Positions 18,353-26,909 of a stretch of DNA of 64,000 bases are shown piece after piece. The notes below the pieces were generated by a model that was given only the letters and a program-made list of their open reading frames with translations, ran no database searches and was not told where the DNA came from. The DNA comes from Zhengella sp020637775 (GTDB lineage Bacteria > Pseudomonadota > Alphaproteobacteria > Rhizobiales > Rhizobiaceae). Both the position numbers and the translations under genes were made by a program. The stretch spans positions 1 to 64,000 of the forward strand of contig NZ_JAWKWO010000005.1 of the NCBI RefSeq assembly GCF_041397485.1, read 5' to 3'. Positions within the stretch are counted from its first letter, which is position 1. Each line of letters starts with the position of its first letter.

Positions 18353-20776
18353 TCAGTGGGCCACGCCGACCGCCTCGCCCGGTTCCTCGGGCTTGGAGGG
18401 CGGCGCATCCACCGGCTCGACCCATTCGATGGCCTCGGGCATGCGCACCAGCGCATGTTCCAGCACTTCGCCGGCACGGCTGACCGGCACGATCTCCAGA
18501 CCCTCTTTCACATTGTCGGGGATGTCGGGAAGATCCTTGGCATTGTCTTCGGGGATCAGCACCTTCTTGATGCCGCCGCGATGGGCTGCCAGAAGCTTTT
18601 CCTTCAATCCGCCGATCGGCAGGACGCGCCCGCGCAGCGTGATCTCGCCCGTCATGGCGACGTCCTTGCGCACCGGAATGCCAGTCAGCACGGAGACGAT
18701 GGCCGTCATCATGGCAATGCCTGCCGACGGGCCGTCCTTCGGCGTCGCGCCTTCCGGCACGTGGACGTGAATGTCGCGCTTGTCGAAGAGCGGCGGCTCG
18801 ATGCCGAAATCGATGGCGCGCGAGCGGACATAGGAGGCCGCCGCCGAAATCGATTCCTTCATCACATCGCGCAGGTTGCCGGTGACCGTCATCTTGCCCT
18901 TTCCGGGCATCATGACACCTTCGATGGTGAGCAATTCGCCACCGACCTCGGTCCAGGCCAGTCCGGTCACGACGCCAAGCTGATCCTCGCCCTCGGCCTG
19001 GCCGAAGCGGAAGCGCGGCACGCCGAGATAATCGTGGATATTGGCCTCGGTCACCTCCACCGACTTCACCTTGTCCTTGAGAATGGTCGTCACCGCCTTG
19101 CGAGCGAGCGTCATCAGCTCACGCTCAAGGTTACGGACACCGGCCTCGCGGGTGTAGGTGCGGATGATCGAGCGGATCGCGTCATCGCTCACCGAAAATT
19201 CCTTTGGCTGGAGCGCATGGTCGCGCACCGCCTTGGGCAGCAGGTGGCGCTTGGCGATCTCCACCTTCTCATCCTCGGTGTAACCGGCGATGCGAATGAT
19301 CTCCATACGGTCCATCAGCGGGCCCGGAATGTTCAGCGTATTGGCCGTGGTGATGAACATGACCGGCGACAGGTCGTACTCCACTTCCAGGTAATGGTCC
19401 ATGAAGTGGGAATTCTGTTCCGGGTCCAGCACTTCCAGCAGGGCCGAAGACGGATCGCCACGGAAATCCATGCCCATCTTGTCGATCTCGTCGAGCAGGA
19501 AAAGCGGATTGGCCTTGCCGGCCTTCTTCATCGACTGCATGACCTTGCCGGGCATGGAGCCGATATAGGTGCGCCGGTGGCCGCGAATCTCGGCCTCGTC
19601 CCGCACGCCGCCGAGCGCCATGCGGATATATTCGCGCCCCGTCGCGCGGGCAATCGACTTGGCCAGCGAGGTCTTGCCGACGCCGGGGGGGCCGACGAGG
19701 CACAGGATCGGGCCTTTCAGCTTGTTCTGGCGCGACTGCACGGCGAGATATTCGACGATGCGGTCCTTCACCTTGTCGAGGCCGAAATGGTCCTCGTCCA
19801 ACACCTTCTGGGCGAAGTTCAGGTCCTTCTTGACCTTGGACTTCTTGCCCCAGGGCAATGACAGGAGCGTATCGAGGTAATTGCGCACGACGGTGGCTTC
19901 CGCCGACATGGGCGACATGGCGCGCAGCTTCTTCAGCTCGGCCTGCGCCTTCTCGCGCGCTTCCTTCGACAGCTTGGCCTTGTTGATCCGCTCTTCCAGT
20001 TCGGATGCCTCGTCGCGGCCGTCCTCGCCCTCGCCGAGTTCCTTCTGGATCGCCTTCATCTGCTCATTGAGATAGTATTCGCGCTGCGTCTTCTCCATCT
20101 GGCGCTTGACGCGGCTGCGAATGCGCTTCTCGACCTGAAGCACGGAGATCTCCGCTTCCATGTAACCCATCGCCTTTTCAAGACGCTGCCTGATGGAGAG
20201 CGTGCCGAGCATTTCCTGCTTTTCGTTGATCTTGATGGCCAGATGCGACGCCACCGTATCGGCAAGCTTGGAAAAATCCTCGATCTGCGAAGCCGCGCCA
20301 ACGACCTCCGGCGAGATCTTCTTGTTGAGCTTCACATAGTTCTCGAAGTCGGCGACAACCGAGCGTGCCAACGCCTCGAGCTCGATCTGTTCCTCTTCCG
20401 GCTCGTCGAGAAGCTCTATATCGGCCTCGTGGAAATCCTCGCGGCCGGTAAAGGCGATGACCCTGGCGCGGGCACTGCCCTCCACCAGCACCTTCACGGT
20501 GCCGTCGGGCAGCTTCAGTAGCTGGAGTACCGTGGCCAGCGTGCCGACATCATAAATGCCGTCGGGGCCCGGATCGTCCACGGACGCATCCTTCTGCGTG
20601 GCAAGCAGGATCTGCTTGTCACCGCCCATCACATCCTCAAGCGCACGGATCGACTTCTCGCGCCCCACGAAAAGCGGCACGATCATGTGGGGAAAAACCA
20701 CGATATCGCGCAGCGGCAGGACGGCGTAGCGGCCGTCTACAGCCTCGACACCCCCGGTGTGCGTCAGTTCCGACAT
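18353..20776 (-). CDS. lon: ATP-dependent protease Lon
   Basis: Cytoplasmic AAA+ serine protease that degrades misfolded and regulatory proteins. The 807-residue protein has the N-terminal substrate-binding LAN domain (LPLRDIVVFPHMIVPLFVGR), Walker A GPPGVGKTS near residue 362, Walker B PLFLLDEIDK, and the protease domain with catalytic serine in PKDGPSAG near residue 680 and the lysine in GGLKEKLLAAHRGGIKKV. The start is ATG 20776, with GGAAGGAAAAG upstream; a frame extension of 13 residues lacks support. It lies downstream of clpX on the same strand but about 295 bases away, after the clpX terminator, with its own heat-shock-like promoter. Confidence 0.97.
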   Translation of the reverse strand: MSELTHTGGVEAVDGRYAVLPLRDIVVFPHMIVPLFVGREKSIRALEDVMGGDKQILLATQKDASVDDPGPDGIYDVGTLATVLQLLKLPDGTVKVLVEGSARARVIAFTGREDFHEADIELLDEPEEEQIELEALARSVVADFENYVKLNKKISPEVVGAASQIEDFSKLADTVASHLAIKINEKQEMLGTLSIRQRLEKAMGYMEAEISVLQVEKRIRSRVKRQMEKTQREYYLNEQMKAIQKELGEGEDGRDEASELEERINKAKLSKEAREKAQAELKKLRAMSPMSAEATVVRNYLDTLLSLPWGKKSKVKKDLNFAQKVLDEDHFGLDKVKDRIVEYLAVQSRQNKLKGPILCLVGPPGVGKTSLAKSIARATGREYIRMALGGVRDEAEIRGHRRTYIGSMPGKVMQSMKKAGKANPLFLLDEIDKMGMDFRGDPSSALLEVLDPEQNSHFMDHYLEVEYDLSPVMFITTANTLNIPGPLMDRMEIIRIAGYTEDEKVEIAKRHLLPKAVRDHALQPKEFSVSDDAIRSIIRTYTREAGVRNLERELMTLARKAVTTILKDKVKSVEVTEANIHDYLGVPRFRFGQAEGEDQLGVVTGLAWTEVGGELLTIEGVMMPGKGKMTVTGNLRDVMKESISAAASYVRSRAIDFGIEPPLFDKRDIHVHVPEGATPKDGPSAGIAMMTAIVSVLTGIPVRKDVAMTGEITLRGRVLPIGGLKEKLLAAHRGGIKKVLIPEDNAKDLPDIPDNVKEGLEIVPVSRAGEVLEHALVRMPEAIEWVEPVDAPPSKPEEPGEAVGVAH

Positions 20777-20890
20777 GTTCTTTTCCTTCCTGGCTCCTTG
20801 CGGGCCTTGCTGCAACGCTTCAAGCCGCCCCTTTATCCTGCGGCAGCGGGCTTCCTGCGTCCATCCCGACCGGCAAACCGGTCCTTGAGG

Positions 20891-20922
20891 CTTAGGTGGA
20901 GAACGCGCGCCCTGTTTTCAAG
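20891..20922 (-). promoter_or_regulatory. Possible heat-shock-type promoter of lon
   Basis: About 115 bases upstream of the lon start the minus strand reads CTTGAAA, then after a spacer CCACCTAAG. This resembles the CTTG-type -35 and CYTAT-type -10 of alphaproteobacterial sigma-32 promoters, although the -10 match is partial and the spacing slightly long. Confidence 0.4.
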
Positions 20923-21017
20923 GCAAGGCACATATACGTGATTCCCATTCTACTCCGGCGACATTCATGCGCCAATCCGCCGCCGCACGATTCCCGCAGC
21001 CATGCCGGCGGCGGGCA

Positions 21018-21045
21018 AGAAAAAGGCGGACCACCGGCCCGCCTT
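21018..21045 (-). terminator. Intrinsic terminator of clpX
   Basis: On the minus strand AAGGCGG and CCGCCTT form a seven-pair stem around a nine-base loop, followed by TTTTTC. It begins about 25 bases after the clpX stop codon. Confidence 0.8.
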
Positions 21046-21070
21046 CGGTTTCCGGCCAACGGACCCGCCG

Positions 21071-22345
21071 TCAGGCCGAGGACTTGCCCTTGGCTTCCTC
21101 GCGCTCGGCATAGATGTAGAGCGGGCGGGCATTGCCGGCCACGACCTCATCGGAAATGACCACTTCCTGCACGCCTTCCAGCGACGGAAGCTCGAACATG
21201 GTGTCAAGCAGGATGGACTCCATGATGGAGCGCAGGCCGCGCGCGCCCGTCTTGCGGTCGATCGCCTTGCGGGCGATGGCCCGCAGCGCATCCTCATGGA
21301 AGGTCAGTTCCACGTTCTCCATCTCGAAAAGGCGCTGATACTGCTTGACGAGCGCGTTTTTCGGCTCCGACAGAATCTGGATCAGCGCATCCTCATCGAG
21401 GTCTTCCAGCGTGGCCAGAACGGGCAGACGGCCGACGAATTCGGGAATGAGGCCGAATTTCAGCAGATCCTCCGGCTCCACCAGGCGAAACAGCTCACCG
21501 GTACGGCGGTCCTCAGGGTTTTCGACACTGGCGCCGAAACCGATGGAGGTCTTGCGGCCACGGTCAGAGATGATCTTGTCCAGGCCGGCAAATGCGCCGC
21601 CACAGATGAAAAGGATGTTGGAGGTGTCAACCTGCAGGAATTCCTGCTGCGGATGCTTGCGCCCGCCCTGCGGCGGCACGGAAGCCACGGTGCCCTCCAT
21701 GATCTTGAGCAGGGCCTGCTGCACGCCCTCGCCCGAAACGTCGCGGGTGATGGACGGGTTGTCGGACTTGCGCGAAATCTTGTCGATCTCGTCGATATAG
21801 ACGATGCCGCGCTGGGCCCGCTCGACATTGTAGTCGGCAGACTGAAGCAGCTTGAGGATAATGTTCTCGACATCCTCGCCCACATAACCTGCCTCGGTGA
21901 GCGTGGTGGCGTCGGCCATGGTGAACGGCACGTCGATGATGCGGGCCAGCGTCTGTGCCAGCAGCGTCTTGCCGCAACCGGTCGGGCCGATCAGCAGGAT
22001 GTTGGACTTGGCCAGTTCGACATCCTGGTTCTTCTGGGCATGGGCCAGCCGCTTGTAGTGATTGTGCACCGCCACGGAAAGCACACGCTTGGCATGGCCC
22101 TGGCCGATGACGTAATCGTCAAGCACATCGAGAATTTCCTGGGGAGTCGGCACACCCTCGGACGACTTCACCATCGAGGATTTGTTTTCCTCGCGGATGA
22201 TGTCCATGCACAACTCGACGCACTCGTCGCAGATGAACACCGTTGGCCCGGCGATCAGCTTGCGCACCTCGTGCTGGCTCTTGCCGCAGAACGAACAGTA
22301 AAGCGTGTTCTTCGAATCGCCACCGTTGCCGCTGACTTTGCTCAT
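21071..22345 (-). CDS. clpX: ClpX, ATPase subunit of the ClpXP protease
   Basis: AAA+ unfoldase that feeds substrates to ClpP. The 424-residue protein has the N-terminal zinc finger with two CxxC pairs (YCSFCGK and FICDECVELC), Walker A GPTGCGKT near residue 123, Walker B IVYIDEIDKI, and the pore and IGF-type loops (KTSIGFGA region lies in the large subdomain). The start is ATG 22345, with GGAAGGACAGGTG upstream. clpP lies 266 bases upstream on the same strand. A promoter-like element with a palindrome sits in that gap, so clpX may be expressed independently as well as by read-through. Confidence 0.97.
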   Translation of the reverse strand: MSKVSGNGGDSKNTLYCSFCGKSQHEVRKLIAGPTVFICDECVELCMDIIREENKSSMVKSSEGVPTPQEILDVLDDYVIGQGHAKRVLSVAVHNHYKRLAHAQKNQDVELAKSNILLIGPTGCGKTLLAQTLARIIDVPFTMADATTLTEAGYVGEDVENIILKLLQSADYNVERAQRGIVYIDEIDKISRKSDNPSITRDVSGEGVQQALLKIMEGTVASVPPQGGRKHPQQEFLQVDTSNILFICGGAFAGLDKIISDRGRKTSIGFGASVENPEDRRTGELFRLVEPEDLLKFGLIPEFVGRLPVLATLEDLDEDALIQILSEPKNALVKQYQRLFEMENVELTFHEDALRAIARKAIDRKTGARGLRSIMESILLDTMFELPSLEGVQEVVISDEVVAGNARPLYIYAEREEAKGKSSA

Positions 22346-22518
22346 ATCACCTGTCCTTCCGAGCGTTCCGTCAAACAGACCGCCCATTCCGTAAACAAAC
22401 CGGAACGGCAAGACCACGATCCGGAATCACCAATTCTACGAGCCAAACACAAAATCCGGAAGCCGGCAATGACCCGAAAACCAACCATGGAGCCTAATGC
22501 CCATGGTTTCAACATATA

Positions 22519-22550
22519 CTTAACGTAGGCGGTTTGGTGGCAAATGCCAC
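22519..22550 (-). promoter_or_regulatory. Possible clpX promoter overlapped by a palindrome
   Basis: GTGGCA-AA-TGCCAC at 22537-22550 is a perfect six-base inverted repeat. On the minus strand its second half supplies a -35-like TTGCCA, and a -10-like AGTATA or TATATG follows at a spacing of 17-19 bases. A repressor bound at the palindrome would block this promoter. No matching regulator is known to me. Confidence 0.35.
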
Positions 22551-22611
22551 AATCCGCAAAAGTCCGGCGCGACCTTCTCTGTCAAGGCAGCGCGCCGAAC
22601 CGGAACGAAAA

Positions 22612-23241
22612 TCACTCACCGGCGCCTTCCACGGCATCACGGCTGCTGATGACCCGGTCGATCAGGCCCCAGCCCTTCGCCTCGTCGGCGGTCATGAAAT
22701 GGTCGCGGTCGAGCGTCTTTTCGACCGTCTCGTAGTCGTTGCCCGTATGGGTGACGTAGACCTCGTTCAGGCGCCGCTTCAGCTTGATGATGTCCTGCGC
22801 GTGGCGCTCGATGTCGGAGGCCTGACCGGAGAAACCGCCGGAGGGCTGGTGCACCATGATGCGCGCGTTCGGCGTGGCAAAGCGCATGTCCTTGTGGCCG
22901 GCGCACAGCAGGAGCGAGCCCATGGAGGCCGCCTGGCCGATGCACAGCGTGGAGACGGCCGGCTTGATGAACTGCATGGTGTCATAGATGGCCATGCCGG
23001 ATGTCACCACGCCGCCCGGCGAATTGATGTAGAGCGCGATTTCCTTCTTCGGATTCTCGGCTTCAAGGAACAGAAGCTGGGCGCAGACGAGGGTGGCCAT
23101 GCCGTCCTCGATGGGGCCGGTGATGAAGATGATCCGCTCCTTGAGAAGGCGCGAGAAGATGTCATAGGCACGCTCGCCGCGATTGGTCTGCTCGACGACC
23201 ATCGGCACGAGGTTCATGGCGGTTTCGACGGGGTCCCTCAT
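22612..23241 (-). CDS. clpP: ClpP, proteolytic subunit of ATP-dependent Clp protease
   Basis: Serine peptidase that forms the 14-subunit chamber used by ClpX and ClpA. The 209-residue protein has the active-site serine in GQAASMGS near residue 104, the histidine in MVHQPSGG near 129, and the catalytic aspartate in the LDRDHFM region. The start at ATG 23241 is supported by AGGAAGTG upstream and matches the family's usual MRDPVETAMNLVPMVVEQ opening, with a short propeptide. A longer frame to 23295 looks unused. It heads the clpP-clpX-lon order on the minus strand. Confidence 0.96.
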   Translation of the reverse strand: MRDPVETAMNLVPMVVEQTNRGERAYDIFSRLLKERIIFITGPIEDGMATLVCAQLLFLEAENPKKEIALYINSPGGVVTSGMAIYDTMQFIKPAVSTLCIGQAASMGSLLLCAGHKDMRFATPNARIMVHQPSGGFSGQASDIERHAQDIIKLKRRLNEVYVTHTGNDYETVEKTLDRDHFMTADEAKGWGLIDRVISSRDAVEGAGE

Positions 23242-23604
23242 CGCGATCACTTCCTTTGTCGGGCTGGGCCCGGCGGGCGGACGTCCCGGGGCCATGAATC
23301 AATGTCAATTCTTCTCGGCCCTAAATAAGGGCTTGGTCCGCCGCCGCGCAAGGGCGGGCGGAAAGTCAGGCGGCGAATACAGGCTGGAGAGGCAACTGCC
23401 AAGGCATTTTGTCCGGCGAAACCGTTGCCAGAGCTAATTTACCGTGAACGAAGCGTCGCCGGGGAAGGCCCCGCGGGGAAGGGAAGCGCCAGTCTGGAAG
23501 GATTTTAAACTATACTTCTTTACTCGTGTTTATCGCCCTCGTATCGTCCGCACGTTCCCCCACTGGAGGGCCGCGAGGCCCTTGCGTTCTCTCCGGAGGT
23601 TGCC
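23242..23604. other. Divergent intergenic region upstream of clpP
   Basis: This 363-base gap separates clpP (minus) from a small plus-strand gene pair. It holds the clpP promoter candidate and an AT-rich patch at about 23500-23540 that may contain the plus-strand promoter. No structural RNA was seen. Confidence 0.5.
23322..23352 (-). promoter_or_regulatory. Possible heat-shock-type promoter of clpP
   Basis: The minus strand reads CTTG at 23352-23349, then about 17 bases, then TTATTTAG near 23328-23321. This fits the CTTG-N17-CYTATNT pattern described for sigma-32 promoters in alphaproteobacteria and lies about 80 bases upstream of the clpP start. Confidence 0.45.
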
Positions 23605-23712
23605 ATGGGCCCGTGCGCCTTTCCCCGCCTGCGCGAACGTGTGAAGCCGTGGCAGCGTGACGCTTGCGTTCCGGCACCGCAGCGCATCCGCATGGGAAGG
23701 CGCGGCCGGTGA
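23605..23712 (+). CDS. Possible 35-residue leader peptide overlapping the next gene
   Basis: ATG 23605 has a strong GGAGG ribosome binding site five to six bases upstream. The basic 35-residue product (opening MGPCAFPRLRERVKPWQRDA) ends at a TGA that overlaps the GTG start of the next gene as GTGA. That arrangement is typical of translational coupling. The peptide has no recognisable family, and the high arginine and proline content is also what a chance frame in GC-rich DNA would show. Confidence 0.35.
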   Translation: MGPCAFPRLRERVKPWQRDACVPAPQRIRMGRRGR

Positions 23713-24218
23713 GCCGGGTGGCGGACGCCTGGGGCTTTCCGGCAGACCGGATGGTGCTGGCGGGCTATCGACTCTGGATGATCAAGGGCATGACGATCAC
23801 GCCGGACGACCTGGCGGATTTCATGACCATCCATGCCCGCGCATTTTCCGAAGATGACCGCCCCCTGATTGCCGACGGTTTGGCGGGCTTCATTCATGCG
23901 CTCGGGCATTGCGCCTCGTGCCCATTGGCATTTCACGACAATGTGACTGACGGCGCGGCCGCTCCGGCCTGCCATGATGAAGGTCTTGTGCTCGCACTCG
24001 TCTCCGCACTTCAATACGGCATGGAGGACACCGCTTTTCTTTGCGCCACGGCGCTTGCATGCCCCCGCCTCGCGGCCCCCCTTGCCGGCGCGGCCGGCGA
24101 CTGTGCGCTGCGGCTGAAAGCCTGCGGGCAATGGCTCTCGCCTGTCTGCCGCGAGACCGTCATCGGCTTCATCATGGCGAAAGCGAGGTCGGGCAAACCG
24201 GTCACGACCGTGCATTGA
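23709..24218 (+). CDS. Hypothetical protein, alpha-helical, cysteine-containing
   Basis: A 169-residue protein of unknown family. The GTG start at 23709 is chosen because GGAAGG lies about eight bases upstream and the GTG overlaps a small upstream frame as GTGA; a longer frame to 23664 has no better signal. The protein is mostly helical, with several cysteines (HCASCPLAF, ALACPRL, VCRET) and no signal peptide or membrane helix. A P450 gene follows 56 bases downstream on the same strand. Codon use and the sense of the sequence support plus-strand coding over the long opposite-strand frame. Confidence 0.6.
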   Translation: MSRVADAWGFPADRMVLAGYRLWMIKGMTITPDDLADFMTIHARAFSEDDRPLIADGLAGFIHALGHCASCPLAFHDNVTDGAAAPACHDEGLVLALVSALQYGMEDTAFLCATALACPRLAAPLAGAAGDCALRLKACGQWLSPVCRETVIGFIMAKARSGKPVTTVH

Positions 24219-24274
24219 TCCTTTCGCAAGGCGTATCCGTTTTCAGACAGACCGGAAACGGCTAGACAAAGGCG

Positions 24275-25498
24275 ATGAGCGCCCTTCCCTCCTCCTTCCG
24301 CCTTGACGGGAACCGTCTCCGTCTCGATCCGCACGACGATGCCTTCGTGCAGGACCCCTATGCCGCCTACCGCCGGCTCCATGCCGATGCCCCGGTCTTC
24401 TTCTGGGAGAAATACGGATTGTGGTGCGTGGCCGGGCACGCCCAGGTCAATGCGCTGCTGCGCGATCGCCGGCTGGGGCGGGAAAACCGTTGGGGGCCGC
24501 CGCTCACCTGCGGGCCGGAACGGGCGCATCTCACGGACTTCGACGCGTTGGAGCGTCATTCGCTGCTGGAAAGGGAACCGCCCGTCCACACGCGGCTGCG
24601 GGCCCTGGTGAACAAGGCCTTCGTTTCGCGGCAGGTGGAGCGGCTGCGCCCCGGCATCCGCGCCCTGGCGGAGGACCTGGCCGCCGAACTGGGGCCCGGC
24701 GACGACCTGATCGCGCGTTTCGCCACGCCTGTTCCGGTCACCGTCATCGCAGACATGCTGGGCGTGCCGCGCGACATGGGGCCGCAACTGGTCGCCTGGT
24801 CCCATGCACTGGTGGCGATGTACATGCATGGACGCACACGCGCTGACGAGGAGGCCGCCAATGCGGCGGCAAGCGAATTCTCAGCCTGTCTGCGCGACCT
24901 CATTGCCGGGCGGCGCGCCGGGGACGGCGACGACCTGCTGTCGGTTCTCATCGCCGCCCGCGACCACGGTGACCGGCTGAGCGACGACGAACTCGTCACG
25001 TCGGTGATCCTGCTGCTCAATGCCGGCCATGAAGCAACCGTCCACCAGACCGGCAACGCGATCCACGCCATTGCCGCGCAGGGGGGCGATCCCCGCCGCT
25101 TCTTCGCGACACCGGACCAGGCGGCTCGAACCGTCGAGGAATGCCTGCGATACGACGCGCCGCTGCACCTGTTCACGCGATACGCCTATGAGCCGGTGGA
25201 CCTGGGGCCGGCAACCCTGCAACCGGGCGAACAGGTGGGCCTGATGCTTGGCGCGGCCAATCGCGATCCCGCGGCCTTCGCCTGCCCGGACCGTTTCGAA
25301 CCGGGACGGGCGGACCAGAAGACCGTCAGCTTCGGCGCCGGCATCCATTTCTGCGTCGGCGCGCCGCTGGCGCGGCTGGAAATGCAGGAGAGCCTGACAG
25401 TCCTGTTTCACAGGCATCCCGACCTGCGGATCGCCGACGCGCCCCGCTATCGCGACGTCTACCATTTCCACGGCCTGGAGCGGCTGGTGATCGGCTGA
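24275..25498 (+). CDS. Cytochrome P450
   Basis: A soluble 407-residue bacterial cytochrome P450 monooxygenase. The heme-binding loop is FGAGIHFCVGAPLARLE with the cysteine ligand near residue 359. The I-helix oxygen-activation segment is LLNAGHEATV near 249-258, and the ExxR motif is the EECLR segment near 287. This is the class I type that receives electrons from a ferredoxin; no ferredoxin or reductase gene is adjacent. The substrate is unknown. Homologues of this kind are common as single genes in Hyphomicrobiales. Confidence 0.95.
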   Translation: MSALPSSFRLDGNRLRLDPHDDAFVQDPYAAYRRLHADAPVFFWEKYGLWCVAGHAQVNALLRDRRLGRENRWGPPLTCGPERAHLTDFDALERHSLLEREPPVHTRLRALVNKAFVSRQVERLRPGIRALAEDLAAELGPGDDLIARFATPVPVTVIADMLGVPRDMGPQLVAWSHALVAMYMHGRTRADEEAANAAASEFSACLRDLIAGRRAGDGDDLLSVLIAARDHGDRLSDDELVTSVILLLNAGHEATVHQTGNAIHAIAAQGGDPRRFFATPDQAARTVEECLRYDAPLHLFTRYAYEPVDLGPATLQPGEQVGLMLGAANRDPAAFACPDRFEPGRADQKTVSFGAGIHFCVGAPLARLEMQESLTVLFHRHPDLRIADAPRYRDVYHFHGLERLVIG

Positions 25499-25798
25499 GC
25501 CTTGCCTTGATTGCTTAATCTGTGCATGCCTTTACGGGCTTCACTTCCCTCTATGGTTGCATTTCTTCATGCAATGTTTGCGCACATTCATGCGTTCCAT
25601 CAAGGTGTTGAACCAACATATGAGCGTCTTGTTCAGGCATGAACGATGTCCGCAATTTCGATTTTTAATTGCATCTGTTACCAAAGATCGCCCGGCACAA
25701 CAAAAACAATGGATTAGGCAGCAATATTCAATTTATGATTGCAGTTGTTGACAAGTTTTAACAACCTATTGATGCATCACTTCAGGAGCGCGACAGGA
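25499..25798. other. AT-rich gap between convergent genes
   Basis: These 300 bases lie between the convergent P450 and cupin genes and are clearly more AT-rich than the surroundings. An imperfect inverted repeat GTTGTT...AACAAC occurs at about 25744-25765. No terminator with a T-run and no supported gene was seen; a 64-codon frame at 25557-25751 lacks a ribosome binding site. Confidence 0.4.
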
Positions 25799-26143
25799 TC
25801 ACAGGCGTATGACGTAGTCCTTGCGCGTGGTTTCAAGCACTTCCCACGTGCCCTTGAAGCCCGGGCGCAGGATGAAGCTGTCGCCCGCCGTTACACGGAC
25901 GGCCTGGCCGCCGTCCTCAACGATCACCGAGACGCCTTCGAGGATTCGGCAATATTCCCATTCGTCATAGGCAATGCGCCATTTGCCCGGTGTCGATTGC
26001 CAGATGCCGCAATAGAGCCCGTCGCGTTCCTCAAGGTTCCAGGTGGTGTGAACGGGATCACCGGCCAGCACCTTTTCAGGATCGGGGCGGGAGATCTCGG
26101 GTTCCGGAGTTGGCGCAAGACGAAGAAGGCGGGTTTCGGTCAT
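25799..26143 (-). CDS. Cupin domain protein (ureidoglycine aminohydrolase-like cupin)
   Basis: A 114-residue single-domain cupin. The segment GIWQSTPGKWRIAYDEWEYCRILEG is the family's first conserved motif, and VTAGDSFILRPGFKGTWEVLE is the second. Proteins of this type are small beta-barrels, often of unknown catalytic role, sometimes sugar- or ureide-related. The start is ATG 26143 with a modest GGAG upstream; a frame extension to 26206 is unlikely. It follows the SDR gene on the same strand with a 31-base gap, so it probably ends the metY-SDR-cupin transcript. Confidence 0.82.
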   Translation of the reverse strand: MTETRLLRLAPTPEPEISRPDPEKVLAGDPVHTTWNLEERDGLYCGIWQSTPGKWRIAYDEWEYCRILEGVSVIVEDGGQAVRVTAGDSFILRPGFKGTWEVLETTRKDYVIRL

Positions 26144-26174
26144 GGCAGGGCTCCGGGCGGTCGTTGCGGTCAGG

Positions 26175-26879
26175 CTAGAAGGGAACTGCCTTGCCGTGAT
26201 GATCATAGAGACCGCCTGATTGTGCCGGCGTCAAGCCATCGATGACGGACAGAAGGTCGGCAGCGGCCGTTTCCGGCGCGCGCACCTCCAGCCCGGTCCT
26301 TGCAAAGGGCGCTGACAGCGCGCTGTCCACCGTCCCGGGATGCAGCGCGACGCAGACCGCCTGGGGATTTTTCCGTGCCAGTTCGATCGCGGCGGTGCGG
26401 ACAAGCTGGTTCAGCGCCGCCTTCGATGCCCTGTAGGCGTACCAGCCGCCCAGACGGTTGTCGGAAATGGAACCGACACGCGCCGACAGCGTGGCAAAGA
26501 CCGACTTCCCTTCGCGTGGAAGACGCGGCAGAACATGCTTCATCAGCAGCGCCGGCCCGATGGCATTGACCGCGAAGGCGCGGGCCATGTGCTCCGGATC
26601 GATCTGGCGCAGCGCCTTTTCCGGCATGAAATCCGCGTCATGCAGAAAACCGGTTGCATCCAGCACGAGACGAAGCGGGATCGGCGATGCCGCGAGCTGT
26701 CCGGCAGCGGCCACGATGGTTGTCTCATCGGTCATGTCGATGGGCGGCACGGTTGTCCGGCCAAGACGCACAACACGCAAAAACCGCCCGGATTTCTCCA
26801 GGCGGTCAGCAAGGGCGCCGCCGATGGCGCCCGACGATCCGATGACGGCGGCCAGGCCGCCCGCAGGGAAACTGTCCAT
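26175..26879 (-). CDS. SDR family NAD(P)-dependent oxidoreductase
   Basis: A 234-residue short-chain dehydrogenase/reductase of the C-factor-like subgroup. The nucleotide-binding glycine motif is GSSGAIGGAL near the N-terminus. The catalytic serine region is FATLSARVGSISD, and the YxxxK pair is YAYRASK. The substrate is unknown. ATG 26879 is chosen because it places the Rossmann strand correctly; TTG 26906 is the alternative and would put the start three bases from the metY stop. Neither has a strong ribosome binding site, which suggests translational coupling to metY. Confidence 0.88.
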   Translation of the reverse strand: MDSFPAGGLAAVIGSSGAIGGALADRLEKSGRFLRVVRLGRTTVPPIDMTDETTIVAAAGQLAASPIPLRLVLDATGFLHDADFMPEKALRQIDPEHMARAFAVNAIGPALLMKHVLPRLPREGKSVFATLSARVGSISDNRLGGWYAYRASKAALNQLVRTAAIELARKNPQAVCVALHPGTVDSALSAPFARTGLEVRAPETAAADLLSVIDGLTPAQSGGLYDHHGKAVPF

Positions 26880-26909
26880 GCGAGCGACGTGGCGCGCCAG
26901 TGCCAAAGA

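Noticed and set aside
18266..19861. Long plus-strand reading frame of more than 500 codons opposite lon
   Set aside because: It mirrors lon, whose motifs and start are clear; the plus-strand product is arginine- and histidine-rich as expected of antisense frames in GC-rich genes.
25557..25751. 64-codon plus-strand frame in the gap after the P450 gene
   Set aside because: No ribosome binding site, no recognisable protein character, AT-rich intergenic composition.
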